From contig JAICRU010000022.1 of NCBI GenBank assembly GCA_025937235.1, positions 1 through 40,741 on the forward strand: DNA of 40,741 bases. Direction: 5' to 3'. Position numbers and translations under genes: made by a program. The first letter of the stretch is position 1. Each line of letters opens with the position of its first letter. The notes below the pieces were generated by a model. The model saw only the letters and a list, made by a program, of their open reading frames with translations. It had not been told where the DNA came from and did no database searches. Positions 1 to 9,903 of the stretch are shown here, piece after piece. This stretch comes from Acidimicrobiia bacterium. Its GTDB lineage: Bacteria > Actinomycetota > Acidimicrobiia > Spongiisociales > ZC4RG35.

Positions 1-1
1 C

Positions 2-295
2 GACGCCCGCAGTTGGTCTGACCTCGAGCTGCCTCCTACCACTTGGGTGGTGGCGGGGCGGGACCGGGTGCTCGCTCCCGGTCATCAGCGGGCATCCGCC
101 CGCCGCTTTGGCGCCGAGGTGGTCGTGCTCGACGTGGATCATTCGATGGTGGTCCATGCGCACCGCGATCTGCTCGAGATCATCGACAAGGTCGGCTCCG
201 GGGTCGATGCCGGCCCCTCGCGACCCCCCGATCCAGTCGGCCGGCCCGGCAACGTGTCCAACGTGGAGGTGCAGCCTTTCTTCACCATCTCCTGA
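2..295 (+). CDS. alpha/beta hydrolase C-terminal fragment (5' end outside window)
   Basis: Open frame from base 2 reads DARSWSDLELPPTTWVVAGRDRVLAP...VVVLDVDHSMVVHAHRDLLEIID, resembling the C-terminal acid/His part of alpha/beta hydrolases (GRDR..P, DxxHSMVVHAH). Confidence 0.6.
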   Translation, partial: DARSWSDLELPPTTWVVAGRDRVLAPGHQRASARRFGAEVVVLDVDHSMVVHAHRDLLEIIDKVGSGVDAGPSRPPDPVGRPGNVSNVEVQPFFTIS

Positions 296-329
296 CGTGG
301 GGGCGAGCCCGTCACCCTGACCGGCTGTT

Positions 330-959
330 GTGGACGCGGAGTCATTGCGGGTCTTCTTGGTTCGCGCTTTCTCCCTTCGGAGTGTCCCCCAGATGGTGGG
401 CAGGCCTGTGGTCGCACTATCCACCGATCCGAACCGCGCCGTTCATATCATCGCCACCGTGGAAGGACAGCCCTTCTTCACCACGATCGCCGGTCTGTCG
501 ATCAGCCTCGCCGGTTTCGGGGCGGTCATTGCCTGGCTCCGCGACGATCCTTCGGGGTGGGACCCGATCAATCTCTGGCGAGTCAAGACGATCGTCCGTC
601 ACGCCCTGACCATCGCCTTCCTCTGTCTCACCCTGGTCCCGGTGCACACCTTCACCCAGGACGACGTCACCACGATCCGGGTCGGCTCGGCCCTCGCCGC
701 CCTGTTCGCCATCACCGACGTTTGGCGGGTGCGTCGTCCCGACCCGGTGGTGTGGGACCCGGTGGCGTTACGCGTCTTCCTGGGATTGTCGGGGGCGCTG
801 TTCCTGCTGAGTCTCCTCAACATCCTCTGGGCCAGCCTGGGGTGGCTCCAGGCGCTGGTTCTCTTCTTCCTCACGTCGCCCGCCGCCATCTTCTCCAATT
901 TCGTCAGGGAGATGGGGGGCGGCTCGAAAGCCTTGGGGGGGCCGAGTCCCGGGGACTGA
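330..959 (+). CDS. hypothetical integral membrane protein
   Basis: 209-aa ORF with GTG start and several hydrophobic segments (FFTTIAGLSISLAGFGAVIAWL, VFLGLSGALFLLSLLNILWASLGWL). Confidence 0.6.
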   Translation: MDAESLRVFLVRAFSLRSVPQMVGRPVVALSTDPNRAVHIIATVEGQPFFTTIAGLSISLAGFGAVIAWLRDDPSGWDPINLWRVKTIVRHALTIAFLCLTLVPVHTFTQDDVTTIRVGSALAALFAITDVWRVRRPDPVVWDPVALRVFLGLSGALFLLSLLNILWASLGWLQALVLFFLTSPAAIFSNFVREMGGGSKALGGPSPGD

Positions 960-1034
960 CCGCGTCATGGCCCGGGTCGGACACCCTCAGGACAACGGCC
1001 CCACATACACTGCCAGTTGTAAAAGGGGCGCAGT

Positions 1035-4000
1035 TTGCAGACGAACCACAGTGATCTCGTGCCGTCCTATGGGTCTTATCTGCCCCTGGACCGGAGGCGT
1101 GAGCTGGCAGGGCTGGGGCAGGTTCCGATGCTCTCTCAGGGCGCTGCGCTGTTCGCCGACATCTCCGGGTTCACCGTCCTCACCGAGGAGCTGGGGCGGA
1201 CCCTTGGCCCTCGACGCGGAGCCGAGGAAATCACCACCCTGCTCAATCGGGTGTTCGGGTCGATAACAGCCGCCATCGACCGCCAGGGGGGGAGCGTGAT
1301 CTCTTTCGGGGGGGATTCGGTCATCGTTTGGTTCCCTGATGACGACGGCTGGAGGGCCACCACGGTCGGGGTCGAGTTGGTTCGAATCCTGCAGGATTTC
1401 CGGGAAAACGAGCAGGGCCCGGCCCGATCGCTCGACATCAAGGTGGCGATCGCCTCGGGCACGGCTCGCCGGATGCGGGTCGGCCGGGCCAGTCATTCGT
1501 ACATGGACGTGCTCGCCGGTGAGGCCAACGAGTCGCTGGTGGCCGAATCGAGCCTGCTCCAAGCCGGTGAAGTGGCGGTCAGCCCGCTGGTCGCCGCCGC
1601 CCTCGACGGCCGGGTCGAGGTGAGACAGGTGACCGAAGAGGGCCGGACCCGTCATCTGGTCGAGGAGATCATCGAGCTCCCATCCCCACCCCCATCGGTA
1701 GAAAGCCCCGATGACGTGGCCGCCGAGGAGTGGCTGCACCCTCTGGTCAGGGAACACCTGGCGCAGGGTCTGGGTGGAATGATGGGCCAGCTGCGTGATG
1801 TGGTCACCATGTTCGTCGGGTTCGAAGGAGAAGAACACACCGACCTCGAGTCGGGAGAGTCGTTCGACGTCTTCGTCTCCCGGGCCCAGGACGTCGTCGC
1901 CTCCTTCGAGGGCATGGTGCTCCAGGCGCTGGTCGACGAGAAGGGCAGCCATCTCTACGCCGTCTTCGGCGCCTCCATCGCCCACGAGGACGAGGCGACC
2001 CGCGCGGTCGTCGCTGCCCAGGCCCTGACCGGCAATGGAGAGAAAGCCTCCCGCGTCCGGATTGGGATCGCCGGTGGCGCGGTCTACGTCGGCGCCTATG
2101 GCGGGGACCAGCGCATGACGTTCGGGGTCATCGGCCCCAGCGTCAACGTGGCGGCGAGACTCATGCAGGAGGCGCCTCCGGGATCGATCTATGTCACCGA
2201 GGACATCGCCCGGCAGAGAGGCCAACAGATCGAGTTCGATGAGATCGGGCACACCGGCCTCAAGGGGATCGCCCTCCCTGTGTCCGTCTTCTGCACCCGG
2301 CCGGCCACGCCGAGGACCGCAGAGGCCCGGCCGACCAGGGCGACCAGCCGGATGATCGGGCGCGACGCGGAGCGCGGTTTGCTCGCCGCCGGGCTGGCCC
2401 GGCTGCAGAGTGGAGAGAGCGGCGTCTTCATCGTCGAGGGGGCCGCGGGTATTGGCAAGACCCGTCTCATCGCCGACTTCGTGGAGAGGGCACGTCTGAT
2501 GGGCACGAGGGTGGTCACCACCGCCGGTGACGAGATCGAACAGGCCACCGCCTTCTTCGCCTGGCGATCGGTGTTGCGCCAGCTCTTTGGGGGGAGCGGC
2601 GACGCCGAGGCGACACTCATCGAGTTCATGTCAGCCGATCCGTGGCGTGCCGAGCGGATCGGTCTTCTCGACTCGATCATCTCCACCCAGGTCGAGGACA
2701 CCTACCTCACCGCGGGCATGGAGCCGGGGCTGCGGATGGAGAACACCTATCAGCTGTTGACCGCCATCGTCGCCGAGGCGCCCCGATCCGGTTCTCTGGT
2801 GATGGTCCTCGACGACGGTCACTGGATGGATTCCTCCTCGTGGGCGATGGCAGAGCGGGCGGCGCGTGACATCCCTTCCCTCATGGTGGTGGTCGGCACC
2901 CGGCCCTTCAGCGAGGCGGCCGGCAATCCTCCACCCGACGAGTACCAGCGTCTAATCGGTGACACCTCTACCACCCACATCGTGCTCCAGGAGCTCGAGC
3001 CGGCCGATGCCTTGGAGCTGGTCGAGTTCTCACTCGGTGTCGCCAGCCTGCCCGGACCGGTCTCCGAGCTCATCGTGGAACAGGCGGGGGGCCACCCCTA
3101 CTTCAGCGAGGAGATCGGCTTCGCCCTTCGTGACGCCGGGCTGTTGATCGTCGAGAACGGGGAGAGCCGTCTCGCTCCCGAGGTGCACGACCTGAGCGAG
3201 ATCGACTTCCCTCAAAGCGTCCAGGAAGTGATCCGGGGCCGATTCGATCGTCTCACCGTTGCCGAGCAGACCATCCTCAAGGTGGCGAGTGTCATCGGGC
3301 GGGAGTTCGACGCCGAGACCCTCGCCGAGGTCTACCCCATCGCGATCAGCTCCGCCCAGGTGGCGGACAACTTGCAGGCGCTGGTGCCTCTCGACCTGAT
3401 CCAACCGGTCGCCGGGACCGAAAAGGTCTATCGGTTCCGTCATGCCATCACTCGTGACATCGCCTACGGCCTGCTTCTCTACTCGCAGCGTCACCAGCTC
3501 CATGCGGCGGTGGCCCGCTGGATGGAGGCGACGCACGGCGACGACCTCGACTCGGTCCTCGCCCCCCTGGCCTACCACTGTCGCAACAGCCTGTCCCCGG
3601 AGTCCACGCCCGAGGAGGTAGATCGGGCCCTGGGCTACCTGGGCCGGGCGGGGAGGAAGTCCTTGCGCAGCTTCGCCCATCGCGAGGCGATCGGCTTCCT
3701 CAATGATGCGCTGGCCATCGCCTCCGGGGAGGCCGAGACCGGCGATCTGGCCGGGGTCAGGCCGGGCACCCCGGTTCCCGAGCGGGTGTGTGCCCGCTGG
3801 GAGCAGGATCTCGCTGAGGCCCACCTCGGCATGGGCCGGGTCGACCAGAGCGCCCTCCACTTCGAACGGGCCTTGCAGCTCCACGGCCACCCCATGGGAA
3901 AGGGCAGGCTCGGGGTGGGGGCTCGCCTTCTCTCGGCGGCGGCCCTCCAGGCGGCGCACCGGGTGACCGGCTTCCAGGGGTCTGAGATGGACCCGGAGAA

Positions 4001-5138
4001 GCGGGACGATCTGATCGAGGCGGCCCGAGCCTACGAGCAGCTGATGAAGATCTACTACTACGCCAACGATCCCGGGTCCCTGATCACCGCCGCGGTTTCC
4101 GGGCTCAACCTGGCCGAGCGGGCTGGGACCTCGCCGGTGCTTGCCCGTATCTACGCCAACATGACCATCGTCGCCGGCATCGTCCCTCTCCCCAAGCTGG
4201 CGAGGACCTATCAGCGGCGCAGTTGGGAGGTGGCCGACGAGGTCGACCAGATGCCCGAGCACGCCTGGGTGCGTCTCGCCACAAGCGTCTACGGGGTCGG
4301 CGTCGGCGACTGGGATGCCGTCGAGCCCGAGCTCCGGGAATCTCACGACCTCTACAAACAGCTCAGCGACTGGCGCCAGCTCGCAGAGAACCTGGGCGTC
4401 ACCGGCCAGATGCTCACCGCTCAGGGCCGTTTCGCCGAGGCCTATTCGTTGGGTGAGGAGCTGCGAGATCTGGGGGCGTGGCGCGACGACGCCCAGGCCG
4501 AGTTCTGGGGTTGGCTCTATCAGGGCACTGCCATCCTCCGTCAGGGCGATCCCAGGGAGGCGATCAACAAGCTGCGCAACGGGGAGCGTCTGCTCCACGC
4601 CGGTGTGGGCGGCGCCAACGTGGGCTGGCTGTACGGGGTCATGGCCGAGACCTACCGGCGGCTCGACGATCCGGACCGGGCACGTGCCGCGGCCGCCTCG
4701 GCCGGGGAGTCCCTCTACTCGGAGCGCCCCGGAGTGGTTTTCGTGCTCGATGGCTTCACCGGGGCAGCCGAGGCCCATCTCGGGCTCTGGGAAAGAGGCC
4801 GGGTGCGCAGCGTGGCGTCGGCCAAATCAGCAACCGAGCGTGCGGTGAAGAAACTCGTCGGGTACAGCAAGGTGTTCCCGATCGGCAAACCGGCCGCTCT
4901 TCGTTATTCGGGTCGGCTCAAGGAGAAGGACGGGAATCAGAGCGGAGCGCGTTCCGACTGGGGCAAGGCTCTCCAATCGGCCCAGAGCCTGAAGATGCCA
5001 TTCGAGGAGGCGCTGACCAGCATGAACCTGGGGCGTCTCGATGGTGATGCGGCGCGTCTGCAGCACGCTCGGGACCTGTTCGAGCGGGTGGGGGCTCGTC
5101 ATTTCGTCGACCTGACCAACCAGGCCCTCCTTGGCTAG
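1035..5138 (+). CDS. class III adenylate/guanylate cyclase, tandem cyclase domains + AAA-type NTPase + TPR-like C-terminus (sAC-like)
   Basis: TTG start after AAAGGGG. Cyclase 1: LFADISGFTVLTEEL...GGSVISFGGDSVIVWF. Cyclase 2: KGSHLYAVFG...GVIGPSVNVAARL. Walker A VEGAAGIGKTRLI, Walker B LVMVLDDGHWMD, long alpha-helical C-terminal half. Confidence 0.93.
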   Translation: MQTNHSDLVPSYGSYLPLDRRRELAGLGQVPMLSQGAALFADISGFTVLTEELGRTLGPRRGAEEITTLLNRVFGSITAAIDRQGGSVISFGGDSVIVWFPDDDGWRATTVGVELVRILQDFRENEQGPARSLDIKVAIASGTARRMRVGRASHSYMDVLAGEANESLVAESSLLQAGEVAVSPLVAAALDGRVEVRQVTEEGRTRHLVEEIIELPSPPPSVESPDDVAAEEWLHPLVREHLAQGLGGMMGQLRDVVTMFVGFEGEEHTDLESGESFDVFVSRAQDVVASFEGMVLQALVDEKGSHLYAVFGASIAHEDEATRAVVAAQALTGNGEKASRVRIGIAGGAVYVGAYGGDQRMTFGVIGPSVNVAARLMQEAPPGSIYVTEDIARQRGQQIEFDEIGHTGLKGIALPVSVFCTRPATPRTAEARPTRATSRMIGRDAERGLLAAGLARLQSGESGVFIVEGAAGIGKTRLIADFVERARLMGTRVVTTAGDEIEQATAFFAWRSVLRQLFGGSGDAEATLIEFMSADPWRAERIGLLDSIISTQVEDTYLTAGMEPGLRMENTYQLLTAIVAEAPRSGSLVMVLDDGHWMDSSSWAMAERAARDIPSLMVVVGTRPFSEAAGNPPPDEYQRLIGDTSTTHIVLQELEPADALELVEFSLGVASLPGPVSELIVEQAGGHPYFSEEIGFALRDAGLLIVENGESRLAPEVHDLSEIDFPQSVQEVIRGRFDRLTVAEQTILKVASVIGREFDAETLAEVYPIAISSAQVADNLQALVPLDLIQPVAGTEKVYRFRHAITRDIAYGLLLYSQRHQLHAAVARWMEATHGDDLDSVLAPLAYHCRNSLSPESTPEEVDRALGYLGRAGRKSLRSFAHREAIGFLNDALAIASGEAETGDLAGVRPGTPVPERVCARWEQDLAEAHLGMGRVDQSALHFERALQLHGHPMGKGRLGVGARLLSAAALQAAHRVTGFQGSEMDPEKRDDLIEAARAYEQLMKIYYYANDPGSLITAAVSGLNLAERAGTSPVLARIYANMTIVAGIVPLPKLARTYQRRSWEVADEVDQMPEHAWVRLATSVYGVGVGDWDAVEPELRESHDLYKQLSDWRQLAENLGVTGQMLTAQGRFAEAYSLGEELRDLGAWRDDAQAEFWGWLYQGTAILRQGDPREAINKLRNGERLLHAGVGGANVGWLYGVMAETYRRLDDPDRARAAAASAGESLYSERPGVVFVLDGFTGAAEAHLGLWERGRVRSVASAKSATERAVKKLVGYSKVFPIGKPAALRYSGRLKEKDGNQSGARSDWGKALQSAQSLKMPFEEALTSMNLGRLDGDAARLQHARDLFERVGARHFVDLTNQALLG

Positions 5139-6982
5139 GAGCGAGTGAGCGCCCGACGGGCCATCATGCTGACACGACCGCCCCGGGCCACCACCCCGGT
5201 GACCGCCCGGGCGAGGGGGGAGGGGCCCTTCCAGGGGAGCCCCCGCATGTAGCGGTAGTGATCTTCGAGGCGGAAGATGAAGGCGAAGGCGGGCTCGGTG
5301 ACGTTCCACAGCCGGCACAGCGACGCCCGATGGCCCGAGTGCTGGATGATCCCGTTGACGGCGCGTCGCGCCGCCTCGTTGGCCGCCTCCATCGTGGCCA
5401 CCGAGGTGAAAGTGCGCACGTAGTCGGATGCCAGGAAGAAGTTGGCGATCTGGGTGAAGGCCTGAGGGCGAAGCCGCCAGGTGTTGAGATAGGCGACGAA
5501 GAGGGGCTCGGAGTTCTCGCTGATGGGCACGTCGGTCTCGGGGACCATCCCGGGTCGGATCCCGGCGACGAACTGCTCCCGGGTGATGTCGGGGTCGAGG
5601 AACCAGCAGTACAGCATGTCGTCCGTAAGCGGCTGCTCGTCGAGGGCGTGGGAGCGTTTCAGCTCTTCCCAGACCTCGGTCTTGATCTCATCGGAAGTGC
5701 AGTACTTGGCCGGCTTGTCGACGGTGTTGCCGTTCTGATGCCAGTTCGAGATGTCGACCGAGAGCACCCCCTTGACGCTGCCATCGCCGAATTCGGCGAG
5801 GTCATAGCCCGCCCAGAACTGACGTTGGGAGATGGAGGTGAGCGCCCACGGCGAGTCGAGGTAGATGGTGTGCCCGTGGGCCAGGGGCACGTCCTCTTTG
5901 AGGAAGAACTGGATGCCGTTCATCCACTCCACGTAGTTGTTCCCGATCTCCTTGATTCCCTCGAGCGAGTTGTCGGCGGCCAGGATCCCGTCGTCGAGCA
6001 GCATCGCCATCTTCTCTGCGGGCAAGGCGGCGATGTAGTAGTCGGCGTCGTCGAGCAGGTAGGTGTGGCCCGCTGCATCGGACATTTGCACCGATTCGAT
6101 CTCCCCACCGGGACGGCCCCGATTGGGGCGGCAGATGATGCGGTCGATGTGCCGGTCGAACTGGTAGGCGACACCCTTCTTCTGCAGGTAGGCCAGCCAG
6201 GGATCGAGCCAGGCGTCGTTGGTGGGACCGTTGAGCACCCGGTCGGTGCTCGGGCCGGGCGTGATCATGTCGAGGATGAGGGCGAGCCCGATGTCACCCT
6301 CGACGTGTGCGTTGGCCAGATGGGCGTTGGCCGCGACCAGGGAGCGGGTGAGCCCTTCGGCCAAGAACTTCTGATAGCCAAGCGACTTGTTGTCAGCGTC
6401 GACGAACTCCCACCAGCCCATCGTCTCGTAGATCTCCTCCCGCCGGGCGTCGCAGCTCGAGTAAACCTGCCAAAGCCGATCCACGAAGAAGTCGACCTCC
6501 CCCGGTTCGAGGCCCATCTCCGCCGGTAGGTCGGAGAGAAGGTCCTGGAGGATCTTCTCGAAGTCCTCTTCGTCCCGGGGGAAGCGGGCGGGCAGCTCGA
6601 TCGACTCCTTGCCATAGAGGGCGAGCTGAACCCTGGTGGTGTCGACCAGGTTGTCGATCACATGACCGTCCCCGTAGGGGATCCGGCTCATGGTGTCGGT
6701 GACATGTCGGTAGAAGCGGGGGAAGAAACGGAAGCCGTGTTCGCCGGGGAGGTAACCCATTTCCCCCTTGATGTCGGGGCAGTTCCCACTGGGCCCGCCG
6801 ACCGGGACCGGCAGACTGCGCGCTTTGCCACCGCACAGCTCGGGCTGCCTCTCGAACACGGCCACCCGGAAACCACGCTCGATCAGCTCGTGGGCAGCGC
6901 TCATCCCGGCTACCCCGCCACCGAGGACCGCCACCTTGGGCCCGTCCCCATCGGGGAATGGTCTCAGTGTCACCGGCTCCAT
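5135..6982 (-). CDS. FAD-dependent oxidoreductase (amine oxidase / hydroxysqualene dehydroxylase-like)
   Basis: N-terminal Rossmann motif VAVLGGGVAGMSAAHELIERGFRVAVFERQPELCGGKARS; ORF 5135..7177, start placed at MEPVTLRPF. Confidence 0.85.
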   Translation of the reverse strand: MEPVTLRPFPDGDGPKVAVLGGGVAGMSAAHELIERGFRVAVFERQPELCGGKARSLPVPVGGPSGNCPDIKGEMGYLPGEHGFRFFPRFYRHVTDTMSRIPYGDGHVIDNLVDTTRVQLALYGKESIELPARFPRDEEDFEKILQDLLSDLPAEMGLEPGEVDFFVDRLWQVYSSCDARREEIYETMGWWEFVDADNKSLGYQKFLAEGLTRSLVAANAHLANAHVEGDIGLALILDMITPGPSTDRVLNGPTNDAWLDPWLAYLQKKGVAYQFDRHIDRIICRPNRGRPGGEIESVQMSDAAGHTYLLDDADYYIAALPAEKMAMLLDDGILAADNSLEGIKEIGNNYVEWMNGIQFFLKEDVPLAHGHTIYLDSPWALTSISQRQFWAGYDLAEFGDGSVKGVLSVDISNWHQNGNTVDKPAKYCTSDEIKTEVWEELKRSHALDEQPLTDDMLYCWFLDPDITREQFVAGIRPGMVPETDVPISENSEPLFVAYLNTWRLRPQAFTQIANFFLASDYVRTFTSVATMEAANEAARRAVNGIIQHSGHRASLCRLWNVTEPAFAFIFRLEDHYRYMRGLPWKGPSPLARAVTGVVARGGRVSMMARRALTRS

Positions 6983-7164
6983 GGCAGCTTCCATCAGCCG
7001 GGAAAGTACACGAGATGGGATGTGGCCGTCCTCAGGTCCCGTCGGCTCGACCTGTCGAATGGTCTTGACCGAGTACTGCCCCCCCGCTCGGATGGGACCT
7101 TCTCCCTCTTTCGAAAGGGACCGATGGCCGGTGTCGGCTCGGTGCCGATCGGGTACAAGGGAGC

Positions 7165-7626
7165 ATGGTCGAATCACACGAGTACCGGGTCGAGATCATT
7201 TCGACCGGGATCAAGACTGGGCGACTGGCCGCGCCCGGGGATGGTCTTCCCGAGCTCGACGTGGCCTCCCCGCCCGAGTTCGACGGACCGGAGGGTGTGT
7301 GGAGCCCGGAGCACATGTTCGTGGCGTCGTTGGCCGCCTGCCTGATGACCACGTTCCGTGCTATCGCCGCGGCCTCGGGGGTCGAGGTCCTCGAGTACAA
7401 CGGTCGTGCCACCGGGCGTCTGGTCCAGGCCGATGATCGCCTCTACCGAATCGATCGGGTGGTCCTCCGTCCCGAGATCGTCATCGCCAACCCCGACCAG
7501 GTCGACAAGGCACGGCGGCTCCTCGACAAGGCGGAGCGAGCGTGTCTGATCAGTAGATCGGTCAACAGCCAGATCGAGATGGCCGGGTCGATCCGGGCTG
7601 CGCAGCCTCAGAGCCTGAGCGCCTGA
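7165..7626 (+). CDS. OsmC family protein
   Basis: PEHMFVASLAACLMTTFRAIAAASGVEVLEY and KAERACLISRSVNS match OsmC/Ohr architecture including the two conserved Cys. Confidence 0.85.
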   Translation: MVESHEYRVEIISTGIKTGRLAAPGDGLPELDVASPPEFDGPEGVWSPEHMFVASLAACLMTTFRAIAAASGVEVLEYNGRATGRLVQADDRLYRIDRVVLRPEIVIANPDQVDKARRLLDKAERACLISRSVNSQIEMAGSIRAAQPQSLSA

Positions 7627-7636
7627 CGGGGGTCTC

Positions 7637-7672
7637 TCGGAGTTGCGGGCGTCGCTAGCGCCCGGGCTCCGA
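7637..7672. terminator. bidirectional terminator-like hairpin between convergent osmC-like and hydrogenase operon
   Basis: TCGGAG-ttg-CGGGCG-tcgctag-CGCCCG-gg-CTCCGA interrupted inverted repeat at the convergent junction. Confidence 0.55.
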
Positions 7673-7933
7673 TCTGGCCGATGATGCATCGACAGGGCCC
7701 GGCCCTGAGACGCCTTCACCCCCGAGGAGACGAATCGTCTCCACGGCGTGTTCGGTGGGGATGACGTCGATGGCGTATCCGGAGTGGACGATTACGTACT
7801 CGCCGATCATCACCTCGGGGACCATGATCAGATCGACGTCGCGCTCCCCGTCGAACATCGATACCCGACCCCGGATCGACGTCGGTGACGGCTCCTCCTT
7901 CGAGACCACTCGCCCGGGAAGCGAGACGCACAT
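7655..7933 (-). CDS. hypC: HypC/HupF-like hydrogenase assembly chaperone
   Basis: MCVSLPGRVVS... start with MC[ILV]..PG, ...VGEYVIVHSGYAIDVI-like (here MIGEYVIVHSGYAIDVI); last gene in hydrogenase cluster. Confidence 0.88.
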   Translation of the reverse strand: MCVSLPGRVVSKEEPSPTSIRGRVSMFDGERDVDLIMVPEVMIGEYVIVHSGYAIDVIPTEHAVETIRLLGGEGVSGPGPVDASSARSEPGR

Positions 7934-7935
7934 GG

Positions 7936-8196
7936 CTATCGCCCCAGTCTCACCGAACGCAGCGTGACTCCGAGGGCATGCGGGTCGGTGGGGTCGTGAG
8001 CCTGCTCGACGAGCACCTCCGGCGTGTATCCCCACCACTCCCTTGCGTAGTGGAGAGCGGCTCGCTCTACCCACTCGGAGCCGACGCCGGAGAGGGCCCC
8101 GATCTCGAAATGGAGGCTCTTCACCCGCTGGCGGCCTTCCCCGACCTCGAGCTCGGCCCGACGCATCAATTCCCGCATCAACCCTGTCTCATGCAC
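7936..8196 (-). CDS. HypA-like nickel metallochaperone, short form without CxxC zinc ribbon
   Basis: [15 protein letters not shown]...VKSLHFEIGALSGV matches HypA N-terminal MHE..L and G.LSGV; ends after 86 aa with no Cys. Confidence 0.75.
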   Translation of the reverse strand: MHETGLMRELMRRAELEVGEGRQRVKSLHFEIGALSGVGSEWVERAALHYAREWWGYTPEVLVEQAHDPTDPHALGVTLRSVRLGR

Positions 8197-8614
8197 CGTC
8201 GATCACCCCGACCAACTCGTCGATTGCCCGCTCTACCTCGGGGGAGAGGGGCCCTCCGATCGTGGTATCCGATACCTCGATCCCGTAGATGAGAAGCCGG
8301 GGAGGGAGACGTCCCAAGCTTCGGGCCAGCTCCACGGTCTCGGCGACACCGACGGAGTGGCTGCTGGTCGCCAGCAGCCCACCGGGCAGCGCCCCCTCGT
8401 TGGCTTCGATGCAGTGGATGGTTCCCACCGGTGCACCGGAGCGGGCTGCGTCGACGAGGATCACCTCGTCCGCGCCTTCCCAGAGATCCATCAGCTCGTA
8501 GGAGCCGTTGTCATGGCGGATACCGGGAGCGGAGCGCACTCTCCCGGCGACCTCGAGCCCGGCGCCATCGTCACCACGATCAGGGTTGCCTACCCCGATG
8601 ACCAGCCGTCTCAT
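8189..8614 (-). CDS. [NiFe] hydrogenase maturation protease (HycI/HoxW family)
   Basis: [37 protein letters not shown] and [14 protein letters not shown] motifs; start ATG overlaps the stop of the large-subunit gene. Confidence 0.88.
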   Translation of the reverse strand: MRRLVIGVGNPDRGDDGAGLEVAGRVRSAPGIRHDNGSYELMDLWEGADEVILVDAARSGAPVGTIHCIEANEGALPGGLLATSSHSVGVAETVELARSLGRLPPRLLIYGIEVSDTTIGGPLSPEVERAIDELVGVIDGA

Positions 8615-9903
8615 CCTCGCTCCACAGTGAGGTCGAGGAAGTGGGTGGCACAGGAGATGCACGGGTCGTAACAGCGGATCGCCTGCTCCAGCTGCCACTG
8701 CAGCTCGTGGTCAGGGAGATGGGTGCGACCGGGGACGTAGGCACGAAGGTCGTCCTCGATGCTGAGCTGGTTCTGCGAGGTGGGCGGGACGATGTGAGCA
8801 GCTCTGATGGCACCTTCCCCGTCTATGTCGTAGCGGTGATAGAGGAGGCCTCTGGGAGCCTCCGAGGCGCCGAAGCCCACGCTGTCGCGCGGCTCAACCT
8901 CGACGTGAGGGCGGGGAGGTCGCTCGTAGCCGTCGATGAGTCGCAGCGCTTCCTCGCAGGCGAAGGCGATCTCGACCACACGGACCGTGATGCTTCGGAA
9001 TGGGTTGGTGCACACGGCTCCCAGACCCGCCTCCTCGGCGATCTCGCTGGCCCTCGGGGTGAGGCGGTCCGAATTCAGCGCATACCGCGCCAATGGCCCG
9101 ACGTGATAGGACCCTCCCGTCTTGAGCCTGGCGTGGAGGGCGTTGGACCAGGCGACGTGACTCTCCTCGAAGTGCTCGCCCCAATCTTCGACGGCGATGT
9201 CAAGGCCACGGTTGGATCCGATCCTCCCCTCCTGGATGGCGTACTCCCCGGGATGCTGCAGGGCGACGAACTCGTAGTCCCTCTCGAAGTCGGGGAACGG
9301 GAAGCCTGCCACCCATCGCGCCGTGTCGGCCGCCGTCTCGAGAGCCCACTCCAGATCTGGGACCAACGCTTCCAGCTCGGCTCTGGTCGGGGTCCGGTAG
9401 AAGCCCCCGACCCGGATGTTGATCGGGTGGATCTCACGACCCCCCAGCACCGACATGAGCCTGTTGCCGATCTTCTTCAGGCGGAGACCGGCCTCCACCC
9501 GCTCGGGAAAGTCGGAGGCCATGGCGATGGCACTCTCATAGCCGAGGAAGTCGGGAGCGTGGAGGAAGAAAACGTGGAGAGCGTGACTCTCGATCCACTC
9601 CCCGCAGTAGATCAATCGGCGCAGGTCACGGAGCCCAGAGGTGATGCGGACACCGGCGGCATGCTCCATGGCGTTGCAGGCGCTGGTCTGATAGGCGATC
9701 GGGCATATCCCACAGATACGGGCGGTGATGTCCGGGGCCTCCGAGAACCTCCTGCCCACCAAGAAGGCTTCGAAGAACCTCGGCGGCTCGAAGATCTTGA
9801 ACTTGAGATCCTCGACCACATCACCTTTCAGCTTGAGGTACATCGCCCCCTCGCCTTCCACCCGGGCGAGGTAGTCGACGGCGATCTCACGCTCGGCGCT
9901 CAT
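8611..9903 (-). CDS. [NiFe] hydrogenase large (alpha) subunit, group 3b-like
   Basis: [15 protein letters not shown]1 motif [20 protein letters not shown] and L2 motif [13 protein letters not shown] near the C-terminus. Confidence 0.93.
   Translation of the reverse strand: MSAEREIAVDYLARVEGEGAMYLKLKGDVVEDLKFKIFEPPRFFEAFLVGRRFSEAPDITARICGICPIAYQTSACNAMEHAAGVRITSGLRDLRRLIYCGEWIESHALHVFFLHAPDFLGYESAIAMASDFPERVEAGLRLKKIGNRLMSVLGGREIHPINIRVGGFYRTPTRAELEALVPDLEWALETAADTARWVAGFPFPDFERDYEFVALQHPGEYAIQEGRIGSNRGLDIAVEDWGEHFEESHVAWSNALHARLKTGGSYHVGPLARYALNSDRLTPRASEIAEEAGLGAVCTNPFRSITVRVVEIAFACEEALRLIDGYERPPRPHVEVEPRDSVGFGASEAPRGLLYHRYDIDGEGAIRAAHIVPPTSQNQLSIEDDLRAYVPGRTHLPDHELQWQLEQAIRCYDPCISCATHFLDLTVERG

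Noticed and set aside
3030-4778. 582-aa minus-strand ORF
   Set aside because: Antisense shadow of the cyclase/NTPase/TPR gene.
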